NCBI RefSeq assembly: GCF_014762745.1
Contig: NZ_JABURJ010000122.1
Location: 21,296-85,295, forward strand
Length of the DNA stretch: 64,000 nucleotides
Direction: 5' to 3'
Source: Kangiella sp.
Lineage (GTDB): Bacteria > Pseudomonadota > Gammaproteobacteria > Enterobacterales > Kangiellaceae
Shown: one piece after another, positions 31,157-40,130 of the stretch
Layout of the letters: the number at the start of each line of letters is the position of its first letter
Numbering within the stretch: the stretch's first letter is position 1
Position numbers and translations under genes: made by a program
Notes under the pieces: model-generated
Seen by the model: the letters and a program-made list of their open reading frames with translations, nothing else
Told to the model about the DNA's origin: nothing
Database searches by the model: none

Positions 31157-32692
31157 TTACTCTTTTCTTTTCAGGGACGGCTTGGCGGCATTTTCTTTTT
31201 CAATCGCCTCCAACGCTGCCTGCCACATCGGAATGGCTTTGAATGCTGTGACCATATCATAATCCAGGCCAATCCGACCACCGCCCGGATCCATCGGTTC
31301 AGTTCCTGAGCGACTCTGGAACCATTTCATCCAGCCTTTTGAGCCGGGCTCATGGAGCACAAGTGCCTGCTTGGTGCTGGAGCCCGGGGCATTGGTTACT
31401 TGCGGCGGATAGGTGGTGCTCGGCAACAGGAAAGACTTTTGTGGATACTGGGCATTACTATGGCATCCCAGGCAACCGACAGAAGCCAAACCCTGTGGAT
31501 AGTAGTGACTACCTGCCCAGGCTGGCGTGACCACAGCTCCATCATTTGGACCTGACAAACGACCATCCCAACCTAAAGTTTCGGTCGCATATTTCGGTGC
31601 CTGAGGATTGATCCAGTTTTGCTTGAGGTTGGTGTTTACTGTAACCGGCGGGGTTAATGCAGTACTGGCTGTGTTGATAATATCCGGATCACCACCCCAG
31701 GTTGCACCCAGCGGAATCATCTTGTCCCATACATCCTTACCCGGAGCATTTTTGTCATAGATCAAAGTGGAGAATACCCAGCCGGTTTCTGGGGCTGCCA
31801 CGCTGTCTTTAACAATGATGTCGAACTGCATCAGATAAACATTGGTCAATGTTGGATCGGCAGACGAGCCATCAGAGCCATTGTTTGGACACTTCGATAA
31901 TTGTGGATTGTTACCCGAACCATTGCTTTCATTCAGAGTCGAATAGATTGGCCACGATAATGTGCCTTCCATCGGTGCCCAATCCGCGCCACAAGGGGTA
32001 ACGAAAGCAAACTTGACGATAACACTGCCTTCGGCGTATTGCGCCGCCGGGTTAGTCAGGTTGGGTTTATAGGCCTGCTCTTCTGTAGTCCCCCAGATGT
32101 TGCCCAGAGTCACAGCTGCTGTTTGATCATATAGAGTTAACACATAAGTAGTTAAATCGAGAGTCTGTTCAGGCATGGTGCCGGCAGGAAAACCTGAGCC
32201 CACATAAAATCCATGAATCGGCTCACGCTCAGTGCCTAACCAGATTGATTGCCACCAGGGTTCACTTTGCGGATCCCACTGGTCATAGTTATACAGTAAT
32301 TTTCGCATATCCTTGGAAACGTAATCTTTTAATGCCTGAACATAGGCCAAAGAGTTTTGAGTCGTGATAGGTCCATTATTAGTCACCTTTTTCCAGGGGT
32401 AGCTCTGTCCGGATGGCACTGTGGATGGATAATCGTGGCGTAGTTGGAACAAGGGTCCTGAATATATATCTTTCGGTGGGTTTGGTAATGCTGAGTTAAT
32501 GAAAGGATGAATGGGCGAATCAGCCAGATCCAGATTTTGTGCCGTGGAGGTTAAAAAAGGTACTCGTCCCTGTAATTCATCATCGTGGGATTTTTTCTCA
32601 GAAGCTTGTGTAGGTCCGGAAGCATGCACGGCCAGCGAACCGGCTAAAACAATACTTCCTAACCAGGAATACAACTTTATACAGTTGTTCAT
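31157..32692 (-). CDS. Secreted hypothetical protein with one c-type heme-binding motif
   Basis: N-terminal signal sequence; one CXXCH motif (VGCLGCHSNAQYPQ) in a 511 aa protein. Confidence 0.65.
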   Translation of the reverse strand: MNNCIKLYSWLGSIVLAGSLAVHASGPTQASEKKSHDDELQGRVPFLTSTAQNLDLADSPIHPFINSALPNPPKDIYSGPLFQLRHDYPSTVPSGQSYPWKKVTNNGPITTQNSLAYVQALKDYVSKDMRKLLYNYDQWDPQSEPWWQSIWLGTEREPIHGFYVGSGFPAGTMPEQTLDLTTYVLTLYDQTAAVTLGNIWGTTEEQAYKPNLTNPAAQYAEGSVIVKFAFVTPCGADWAPMEGTLSWPIYSTLNESNGSGNNPQLSKCPNNGSDGSSADPTLTNVYLMQFDIIVKDSVAAPETGWVFSTLIYDKNAPGKDVWDKMIPLGATWGGDPDIINTASTALTPPVTVNTNLKQNWINPQAPKYATETLGWDGRLSGPNDGAVVTPAWAGSHYYPQGLASVGCLGCHSNAQYPQKSFLLPSTTYPPQVTNAPGSSTKQALVLHEPGSKGWMKWFQSRSGTEPMDPGGGRIGLDYDMVTAFKAIPMWQAALEAIEKENAAKPSLKRKE

Positions 32693-32859
32693 AGTTAGAT
32701 CTCCTTAAATGCTATATGGTTAACACCAAGGAAGATGCTTTAGTTTATGATTATTGAAAAATTACCCTTCCTTGGCTAACTCCAATCCTAAAGCAATCTC
32801 TAACTAATTGATACTAAAAGATTATTTGGTCATACCAGACACTAACTTCAGGTCATTCT

Positions 32860-32895
32860 TGCATTAAGAAATGCATTAAAGAATGTATTAAAGCA
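32860..32895. repeat. Three tandem 12-bp repeats at the 3' end of pepE
   Basis: TGCATTAAGAAA / TGCATTAAAGAA / TGTATTAAAGCA. Confidence 0.7.
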
Positions 32896-33610
32896 GGAAG
32901 CTGATATCACTGTCGGCTTTTATCGTTTTGATTCCTTCTCCATCCCGGAAAATCAGACCCTCTTTCTGGCCGCGCAAGAATAATTGATCGCCTTGGCGCT
33001 CCAGTGCGGTTCCTTCTGGAATGCCCACCACATAACGATGAGGGTTCGCGCGCGTGTACTCGTAAATTCGCTCAGCGCGTGTTTCGCCATTGTGATTCGG
33101 TGGCTGATAATCGGTGTAATGTGGATTAATCTGGAACGGTACCAATGCCAGTGCATTAAAGCTTCTGGGCTGAACAATCGGCATATCATTGGTAGTACAA
33201 ATGGTTAATCCGGCCATATTGGAACCTGCGCTCCAGCCCATGTAAGGCGTTCCTGCATTGACCTTGCTACGAATAGCATCTACCAGCTCATTGTCATACA
33301 GCTGTTTCAGCAAATAAAAAGTATTGCCACCACCGATAGCTATGGCCTGAGCATTCTCAACCGCTTTGGCTGGATCATCAAATTGGTGAATAGAAACCAC
33401 TTTACGCTTAATGCCTTGTAAAGCTGTGCTGACTTTTTGCTCATAAGCATCATAGCCCATGGCAAAACCTGCGTAGGGAATAAATAGAATTTCACTCACC
33501 GATGAAGGTAGAAAAGAATCCATCATCGGAAGGGCATGTTCCAGGTAATCAGTCTGGCCTTCTCTTGAAGCGCTCAGTAGTAATAATTTCTGTTGTGATG
33601 ATTGTGACAT
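32888..33610 (-). CDS. pepE: Peptidase E / alpha-aspartyl dipeptidase (S51 family)
   Basis: IAIGGGNTFYLLKQLYDNELVDAIR...YMGWSAGSNMAGLTICTTNDMPIVQP (nucleophile Ser in GWSAGS). Confidence 0.93.
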   Translation of the reverse strand: MSQSSQQKLLLLSASREGQTDYLEHALPMMDSFLPSSVSEILFIPYAGFAMGYDAYEQKVSTALQGIKRKVVSIHQFDDPAKAVENAQAIAIGGGNTFYLLKQLYDNELVDAIRSKVNAGTPYMGWSAGSNMAGLTICTTNDMPIVQPRSFNALALVPFQINPHYTDYQPPNHNGETRAERIYEYTRANPHRYVVGIPEGTALERQGDQLFLRGQKEGLIFRDGEGIKTIKADSDISFLL

Positions 33611-33641
33611 AAAGGTCTCTCCATCAGTTCATGTAATAAGT

Positions 33642-34253
33642 CTATGCGGGCACACCAGAGTGGAAGCGAAATTGCTTATCAGGACCTTCAATCAATTCCT
33701 GCTCTTTCTCAAGAAAGAACTTAACGCGCTCATCAATGGGCTCTTTGGCGTAACTCTGAGCCAGCTCCAGGTAATCCGCAAAATGGCGTGATTCTGATTT
33801 TAATAAAAAACGATAATACTTTGAGAGCTCAGGCTCGCTCTCTTTGAAATACGGAGCTAAGGCATGAAAACGTTCGCAGGATCGAGCTTCAATAATGGCT
33901 CCAATAATCAGGCCATCAATTAAGCGTTGCGGTTCATCTTTGCTGGCATACTGATGCAAGCCTGCCGCATAGCGGGATGGCTTAATAGCGCGATAACGAA
34001 TGTTGCGCTGCTCCATAAACTCCAGAACCTGCTCAAAATGCAGCACTTCTTCACGAGTCAGTTGCGAGAGCTTTTTTAGCAGTTCAATGCGCTCCGGGTA
34101 ACGAAACATCAGCTTGACTGCTGTGGCAGCAGCCTTTTTTTCGCAGTGAGCATGGTCAATCAGCAAAATATCTATTTCCTGAGTTGCTCGTTCCAGCCAG
34201 GCCTTAGGCGTTCTGCAGTGTAGAAAATCGTGAATTGGCGTTATGTCAGCCAT
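33642..34253 (-). CDS. miaE: tRNA-(ms[2]io[6]A)-hydroxylase
   Basis: WLERATQEIDILLIDHAHCEKKAAATAVKLMFRYPERIELLKKLSQLTREEVLHFEQVLEFM; diiron Glu/His motifs. Confidence 0.93.
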   Translation of the reverse strand: MADITPIHDFLHCRTPKAWLERATQEIDILLIDHAHCEKKAAATAVKLMFRYPERIELLKKLSQLTREEVLHFEQVLEFMEQRNIRYRAIKPSRYAAGLHQYASKDEPQRLIDGLIIGAIIEARSCERFHALAPYFKESEPELSKYYRFLLKSESRHFADYLELAQSYAKEPIDERVKFFLEKEQELIEGPDKQFRFHSGVPA

Positions 34254-34334
34254 GGCGATGCTTTTAAGGTTTAGAATGTGGGCGCATTATACCCACTTGC
34301 CGATTGGTTGTCAGTCAGTGTGCCTGCTCAAAAG

Positions 34335-36311
34335 TTAATGGTAAGCCCTGGCACTTTTGATGAAGCTTTGCTTATTGGCATCCGAGACCTTCTGCTTCTG
34401 GTAGCGAATCGCGATGTATCGTTTAATGACTCGCTCAGCTTTTGGATACAGCTCCGGGTGTTCCTGCTTGATACGACGCAACAGATCTTTAGGACCTTCA
34501 TTTAACTTCAGCTCAATACCCTGTTTAGCCAAAGTGATTTGAAAGTGTCGATATGCCCGCTCAACTTTATCGCGGCTTCTGGCCTGACTTAAAATCCACA
34601 AGCCAAAACCTGCACCAGCCAGCAAAACAGTAGCCAGTAAAGCGTAACCAAGATAACGCCACTGGTTATGATTAATACCCATTTTGGACAGCCAGTTAAA
34701 CTGCATATCCTTGTCATAACCCATCAGGCTCTCATTCCAAAAGCTTTGCATAGCATCCCAGCGCAGACTTATCTGCTGCCAGATGCTTCTGGCAATTTCA
34801 CTGTCAGTTGTTGTCAAGCTATCAAAATCCGTGAACCAGTCATCCCGTGAACTGGTTTGACCCAATAACGAATCATCTACTCGGGAAGGATGGATCGCTG
34901 CCGTAGGGTCAACCCGACGCCAACCTTCTCCCTCAAGCCAGACTTCTGTCCAGGCGTGGGCATCTTTCTGGCGAATAATGTAATAGTCCCCATAAGGGTT
35001 ATATTCCCCACCCTGATAACCTGTCACCACACGAGCCGGAATTCCAGCAGCACGCATAATAAACACAAAGGCACTTGAGTAATGCTCACAGTAACCTTCC
35101 TGACTGCCCAGCCAGAAACCATCAATCACATTTTGTTCAATAACCTCAGGCAGCAATGTGTAATGATAATTTTGCTGGCGAATATAACTTAATACAAAAC
35201 GAACAAATTCTTCTGGGTCACCCACTTGCTGATATTGCTCAACGGCCCACTCTTTGGTTTGCTCATTACCATCCTCCGGCAGTTGGGTATTAAGCTGTCG
35301 TTGCCATTGAGAAAGCTCAATGCCGCTATAATCCAATTCATAAGACTGGGCGGAATAAAGTAGTCGTTGAGTAACCCTCTGAGATTGTCTCCAGGTGTAG
35401 TTATTGAACAGATAAACTTTTTCTTTAGGAGGATCAATTAAATCCTCGAGGCCAAAAATCCAACGACGGTTATGTGGTTCCAGTTGAACCCGATATTGGT
35501 AAGCCGGAGTTCCGTCAGGATAACTCTCACCCCGCAGCGGGGACTCCACACCGATCTTCCAGGCAATCCCATCAAACTCAGAAAGCACCAGCCCACGCCA
35601 ATACATTTGATTAATGGACGGGGCTTCACCCTCAAAATCTACCCGGAAGGCAATCTCATCAAAACCGTACAGGGAACTAATGGCCCCGGGGCTCATTTCA
35701 TCATCAATGCCCATTCCGGCCTCTGAACTTGAAGGCATTGCCCACAGTGGCCCTGACAGCCTTGGAAACAGGAAGAATAATACCAGCATAATAGGAAGCG
35801 CCTGCAATAAGGTCACTCCCGAAATTTTGCCCAGGTTTCGAATACCGGCAACACCTTTTGTACTGTTTAGAGCAATCAGCCCCATCAGGATCGACATCAT
35901 TACAATCAGCAAATAAACGCCCATCAAAATGGATTCGTCGTACAGGAATGCTGTCACTAAAATAAAAAAGGAAATAAAAAGTATTAACGCGCCATCACGA
36001 TAGTTTTTGGCTTCCAGCAGTTTAAAGGTGTACATCAAACTAATCAGTCCAACGCCCGCATCACGACCGCTGATGGTTCTAAAATAGAGGAAGACCCCAC
36101 CCAGGGCGCATAGAGCTAAAACTAAGATTAACCAGGAAGGAAGCTTTATGGCTTTTTTGTAAACTACGAATCGAGTCAATAGCAATGCAATAGTCGAAGC
36201 CGAGATCCAGGCCGGTAAATGAAACCATAAGGGAGAAAGCACAATGGCCTGTACCATGATTAGTAAAGGAATAATGCCTGGGCGAGTCAGTGGTAAAGAT
36301 TGCGTATTCAT
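34335..36311 (-). CDS. TgpA-like membrane transglutaminase (DUF3488 + transglutaminase + DUF4129-like)
   Basis: Multi-TM N-terminus; EGYCEHYSSAFVFIMRAAGIPARVVTGYQGGEYNPYGDYYIIRQKDAHAWTEVWLEGEGWRRVDPTAAI. Confidence 0.93.
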   Translation of the reverse strand: MNTQSLPLTRPGIIPLLIMVQAIVLSPLWFHLPAWISASTIALLLTRFVVYKKAIKLPSWLILVLALCALGGVFLYFRTISGRDAGVGLISLMYTFKLLEAKNYRDGALILFISFFILVTAFLYDESILMGVYLLIVMMSILMGLIALNSTKGVAGIRNLGKISGVTLLQALPIMLVLFFLFPRLSGPLWAMPSSSEAGMGIDDEMSPGAISSLYGFDEIAFRVDFEGEAPSINQMYWRGLVLSEFDGIAWKIGVESPLRGESYPDGTPAYQYRVQLEPHNRRWIFGLEDLIDPPKEKVYLFNNYTWRQSQRVTQRLLYSAQSYELDYSGIELSQWQRQLNTQLPEDGNEQTKEWAVEQYQQVGDPEEFVRFVLSYIRQQNYHYTLLPEVIEQNVIDGFWLGSQEGYCEHYSSAFVFIMRAAGIPARVVTGYQGGEYNPYGDYYIIRQKDAHAWTEVWLEGEGWRRVDPTAAIHPSRVDDSLLGQTSSRDDWFTDFDSLTTTDSEIARSIWQQISLRWDAMQSFWNESLMGYDKDMQFNWLSKMGINHNQWRYLGYALLATVLLAGAGFGLWILSQARSRDKVERAYRHFQITLAKQGIELKLNEGPKDLLRRIKQEHPELYPKAERVIKRYIAIRYQKQKVSDANKQSFIKSARAYH

Positions 36312-36328
36312 AATTATTAGCTCACCAC

Positions 36329-37279
36329 TTATTCCATCAAAGCCAAAGCGCTAAGACATTGATGCAAATGCTCTGCGCCCTGCCCTTTACCAATTCTGAT
36401 TTTGGGAAGTTCCAGACCATACAGATTACCAGCCTGCTCGGCCTTGATGACTGCATCGGTCAAATAAGAAATTGCTAACTCTTTATCGTACTGACTGACG
36501 CTTTCCCAGGTCAGTAAATGCTGCTCACCGACCAGTTCTTCAAACTCTTTAGTCAGCAAACCGCGTTCACGAGCAAAAGCCTTCCACATCACCTGCTTGA
36601 TCGGATCGCCCGATTGATAGTCACGCAGGCTATGAAAGTCCTCAGAACCCTTTTGTGCAAAAGCCCCCTCTTCCTGCCCCTGAGATTGAGGCGCTAAAAT
36701 TTGTGGGCATTCGATAGGCTTTGGATAAATTAACGCAACATGATTGGGTTTAAACCAGGACCAGACCTGAAAAATACCAAACGGAAAAATACTGGTACAA
36801 ACCAGTCGCTGCGGTTTTAACAGCCCACGCTTGGCCGCTTTCACTTTTACCTGGAACAGGGTTTTACTTTGCGGCTCAACATCAAAATACTGAACCTGCT
36901 TCTTATTCTCCCCAATGCCAATGGATGAACGATAGCTTTCTGACGGATTGTAAAATTCAAAAGGAAAAGAACACTGCTGGCCCACATACACCGACTGGGG
37001 TTTTAAAGCACGAATTCTTAAACCGCGAACATTCCGATAAGTATAAAATACAGACAACATACCAATCGCCAGCAGAATAAACCCCGCCATAAAGCCCATA
37101 TTATTTTGATAATTAGTTGAAGCGACCAATATCAAAATCAGAATCAGCAACATCAGCCAGCCATAACGGGTTGGCAAAATATAGATGTTGCGTTGGCGTA
37201 AAAAAACTTCCTGCTGTTCAGGGCTGCGTTTATCTACCCAGCTAAAAAACTTTCGCTCAATGGCGCTGACAAGCTTCAT
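36329..37279 (-). CDS. DUF58 domain protein (copy 1)
   Basis: DFHSLRDYQSGDPIKQVMWKAFARERGLLTKEFEE; between tgpA-like and moxR genes. Confidence 0.9.
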   Translation of the reverse strand: MKLVSAIERKFFSWVDKRSPEQQEVFLRQRNIYILPTRYGWLMLLILILILVASTNYQNNMGFMAGFILLAIGMLSVFYTYRNVRGLRIRALKPQSVYVGQQCSFPFEFYNPSESYRSSIGIGENKKQVQYFDVEPQSKTLFQVKVKAAKRGLLKPQRLVCTSIFPFGIFQVWSWFKPNHVALIYPKPIECPQILAPQSQGQEEGAFAQKGSEDFHSLRDYQSGDPIKQVMWKAFARERGLLTKEFEELVGEQHLLTWESVSQYDKELAISYLTDAVIKAEQAGNLYGLELPKIRIGKGQGAEHLHQCLSALALME

Positions 37280-37292
37280 GAATAATATTTAA

Positions 37293-38210
37293 TCAGGCTG
37301 GCACAGGTGTATCATGAATGATCTGCTCAACCAGCACTTCAATTTTCTCGCTGGAGGTTTTCACCGATTGCAGACGATGAGCAACAGTTGGTACAAATAC
37401 TTTTTGAATATCTTCTGGTAGCACATAGTCCCGTTCATCAAGAAACGCCCAGGCTTTCGCTGCACCAATCAGCGCCAGGCCTCCGCGTGGGGATATACCG
37501 TGTGCGAAGTCAGGGCTCTGACGCGTGGCATTAATCAAGTCCATCACATAACTTAACAGGTGGTCACTGATAGTCAGAGTTTGAACGAACTTTTGAATTT
37601 CCATCAGCTCGTCGAGCTCAAGCAGGGTTTCTATCTTGTTCATTTGCACACGTCCTGAGTCACCACGAAGCAATATTTTTTCAAATCCAGCTTCTGGATA
37701 GCCCAGTTGGACACGAAACAGGAAGCGATCCAGCTGCGACTCAGGTAAAGAATAGGTTCCAATCTGGTAAGAAGGGTTTTGCGTTGCAATCACAAAAAAG
37801 GGCTGCGGCAATGGATAGGTCTTCCCCTCGATCGTCACCTGTTGCTCTTCCATTGCTTCAAGCAATGCACTCTGTGCTTTAGGCGTGGCTCGGTTAATTT
37901 CATCGGCCAACACCAGTTGCGAAAAAACTGGCCCAGGGTGAAACTCAAAACTACCTTTTTCTCGATCGTAGATATTGGCACCCACAATATCTCCGGGCAA
38001 AATGTCACTGGTAAATTGAACTCGCTGAAACTCTAAACCAAAGACTTTGGCAATTGCCTGGCCCAATGTCGTTTTGCCCATGCCGGGTAGATCTTCGATC
38101 AATAAATGCCCTTTGGCTAATAAACAGGCAACGGCCAGTTTGACTTGATGAGGTTTCCCCAAAACCACCTTATTAAGCTGGTCAAGGACAGGGTTCAATT
38201 TTTTGTGCAT
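37293..38210 (-). CDS. MoxR-family AAA+ ATPase (copy 1)
   Basis: VVLGKPHQVKLAVACLLAKGHLLIEDLPGMGKTTLGQAIA; VLADEINRATPKAQSALLEAMEE. Confidence 0.95.
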   Translation of the reverse strand: MHKKLNPVLDQLNKVVLGKPHQVKLAVACLLAKGHLLIEDLPGMGKTTLGQAIAKVFGLEFQRVQFTSDILPGDIVGANIYDREKGSFEFHPGPVFSQLVLADEINRATPKAQSALLEAMEEQQVTIEGKTYPLPQPFFVIATQNPSYQIGTYSLPESQLDRFLFRVQLGYPEAGFEKILLRGDSGRVQMNKIETLLELDELMEIQKFVQTLTISDHLLSYVMDLINATRQSPDFAHGISPRGGLALIGAAKAWAFLDERDYVLPEDIQKVFVPTVAHRLQSVKTSSEKIEVLVEQIIHDTPVPA

Positions 38211-38336
38211 ATAAATTCCGAATATAAGTTCTGTGAACTCATTAATGTTTCAGCCCAATGAGTTCAGTTATCGTTCAGATACCGTTGAGGATAATTGACC
38301 TCGCATTATTTAACAAGAATACATGAGGAGATAATC

Positions 38337-38867
38337 ATGTCATTAAAAAAATTGTTCGTTGCAACTACGATCGCTCTTTCGTCTGGTCTAGCTATGGCGA
38401 ACAACGTCAGCTATGACTATGTTCAAGGGGGTCTTATCGATTATGACAACCTTGACGGCGTCAATTTTGAGTTTTCAAAAAGCTTCACCGACAACATCTA
38501 CGGCAAGATTGATTACAGCGACCTGGAAAACGGTGGTTTCGACGTTAGTATTTTGCGTATCAACGCTGGTTTCAATATGGAACTAACCAATAATACTGAC
38601 TTTGTTGCTGAGTTAGGTTATGAAGATGTTGATGCTGACTTCGGTTTTGATGATAACGGTTATAACATCATGGCCGGTTTCAGAAGCATGTTTACCAATG
38701 ACCTTGAGGTCGGTGCTTATGTCACTCAATCCGATGTATTAGACTCAACAGACATTACTGTTGAAGGTCGTTACCACTTTGATCGCAACATGTCAGTTGC
38801 CCTTGAGTTCGGTAATGATGACGAGCTTGATGAGCATATCGGTGTCAACTTCCGTTATAGCTTCTAG
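38337..38867 (+). CDS. Small outer-membrane beta-barrel protein
   Basis: Signal peptide MSLKKLFVATTIALSSGLAMA; amphipathic strands; C-terminal NFRYSF. ATG at 38337 preferred to the ORF-track start. Confidence 0.75.
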   Translation: MSLKKLFVATTIALSSGLAMANNVSYDYVQGGLIDYDNLDGVNFEFSKSFTDNIYGKIDYSDLENGGFDVSILRINAGFNMELTNNTDFVAELGYEDVDADFGFDDNGYNIMAGFRSMFTNDLEVGAYVTQSDVLDSTDITVEGRYHFDRNMSVALEFGNDDELDEHIGVNFRYSF

Positions 38868-38886
38868 GCAATATCGCTAAACCCCA

Positions 38887-38916
38887 AAAGCCACTTACTT
38901 TTAAGTGGCTTTTTAT
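38887..38916 (+). terminator. Rho-independent terminator
   Basis: AAAAGCCACTTA CTTT TAAGTGGCTTTTTATTTT. Confidence 0.8.
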
Positions 38917-38951
38917 TTTCTCATCCGGATTTGGTTATAGTATGATGACCA

Positions 38952-39605
38952 ATGAAATTTTATAGATATGGAATGATAACGATGAAAAAAGCTTTATTCT
39001 TAGCATTGATGAGTGCTCTTGGCTTAGCCGCGCAAGCTAGCGATAAACTGAGCTACGATTATTGGCAAATAGCTTATGTGCATAGCGGAGGCGAAGCCAC
39101 AAGCGATAAGACTGGCTATAAAATAGACATGGTTGGCAGTTTTAATGAATCCACATACTTGCGCTACATCATTCAAGAACAATCTGCTGATGTCTGGGCG
39201 GCTGGGCAAAAAGGTGATGTAACTGCCAAAGAATACTCTTTAGCCTTTGGCTGGCATACCCCAATGGGCCGCAGCACCGACTTCTTTGCTGAGGTAGGTT
39301 ATTTGAAGCAAGATGCTGAAGATATTTTTAACGGCTCAGTTTACGGTAATGACGAAGATGGCTATCTAGCTAATATTGGTATCCGCAGTCGTTTTTCAGC
39401 TAATTGGGAATATACTGTTTTCGCCGGATATCGTGATGTAGACTTCTCACCTTATGTTGATGAAGTCAACCATGAGGACGATAGTGATTCGGTATATGGC
39501 TTTGAAACTCGCTATTACTTCTCAAAGTTATGGTCTATCGGGCTTTCGGTCTCAGAAGAAGCAACAGGGCCAACTTCGGGGCTTCAGTTACGTTTCACAC
39601 CTTAG
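38952..39605 (+). CDS. Small outer-membrane beta-barrel protein, related to the preceding one
   Basis: Signal peptide (MKKALFLALMSALGLAAQA), then KLSYDYWQIAYVHSGG (cf. NVSYDYVQGGLIDYDN upstream); alternating strand pattern. The start is probably the internal ATG at MKKALF. Confidence 0.7.
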   Translation: MKFYRYGMITMKKALFLALMSALGLAAQASDKLSYDYWQIAYVHSGGEATSDKTGYKIDMVGSFNESTYLRYIIQEQSADVWAAGQKGDVTAKEYSLAFGWHTPMGRSTDFFAEVGYLKQDAEDIFNGSVYGNDEDGYLANIGIRSRFSANWEYTVFAGYRDVDFSPYVDEVNHEDDSDSVYGFETRYYFSKLWSIGLSVSEEATGPTSGLQLRFTP

Positions 39606-39825
39606 TCCCTTAATCTATTTGAGCCATCAGCCATAAGGGCTTTTGGCTCCCTGGCTTCCCCTCATATTCCTAGCAGTTATAAGCCTGTAAAGATTTCTGA
39701 CGTTTTTTGCAAACTGTTTCACACAAGCTCCCGACTCAGTGAGAATCAGCACACAGATCATTTCTGATAATTCCCTAAAATACACACCATACGATGTAAA
39801 CAAACCATATGCGTAGGAAATTAAC

Positions 39826-39984
39826 ATGAAATATATACTTGTTATTGTAGCTGCTTTAGCAGGTATCAAGTTTTTGGCAGACACACCATACTTTGCTCAG
39901 CTTTTTGCTGAAAACAAAGAGTTGTTTGTTGCATTGGCCCTGACTATAGCTTCCAAACCCTTGTTAAAGAAAATCTTTGAGTAA
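39826..39984 (+). CDS. Small (52 aa) predicted membrane protein
   Basis: ATG...TAA reading MKYILVIVAALAGIKFLADTPYFAQLFAENKELFVALALTIASKPLLKKIFE; two hydrophobic segments; followed directly by a terminator. Below the ORF-track size cutoff. Confidence 0.5.
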   Translation: MKYILVIVAALAGIKFLADTPYFAQLFAENKELFVALALTIASKPLLKKIFE

Positions 39985-40006
39985 CAACTCCTCCCTGTAG
40001 TTTTTC

Positions 40007-40029
40007 AAGGCGGCCTCGGTCGCCTTTTA
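40007..40029 (+). terminator. Rho-independent terminator after the small membrane protein ORF
   Basis: AAGGCG GCCTCGGT CGCCTTTTATTTTC. Confidence 0.65.
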
Positions 40030-40070
40030 TTTTCTTTTTACTTCGGTTTTTATTTAGAGTTTTTCCAGAA

Positions 40071-40105
40071 ACAAAGAAGCCGAGCATGATGCTTGGCTTC
40101 TTTGT
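40071..40105 (-). terminator. Rho-independent terminator of fadIJ
   Basis: ACAAAGAAGCC GAGCATGATGCTT GGCTTCTTTGT just 3' of fadJ. Confidence 0.7.
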
Positions 40106-40130
40106 TTATACTGTTTTAATCAAGGACTAT

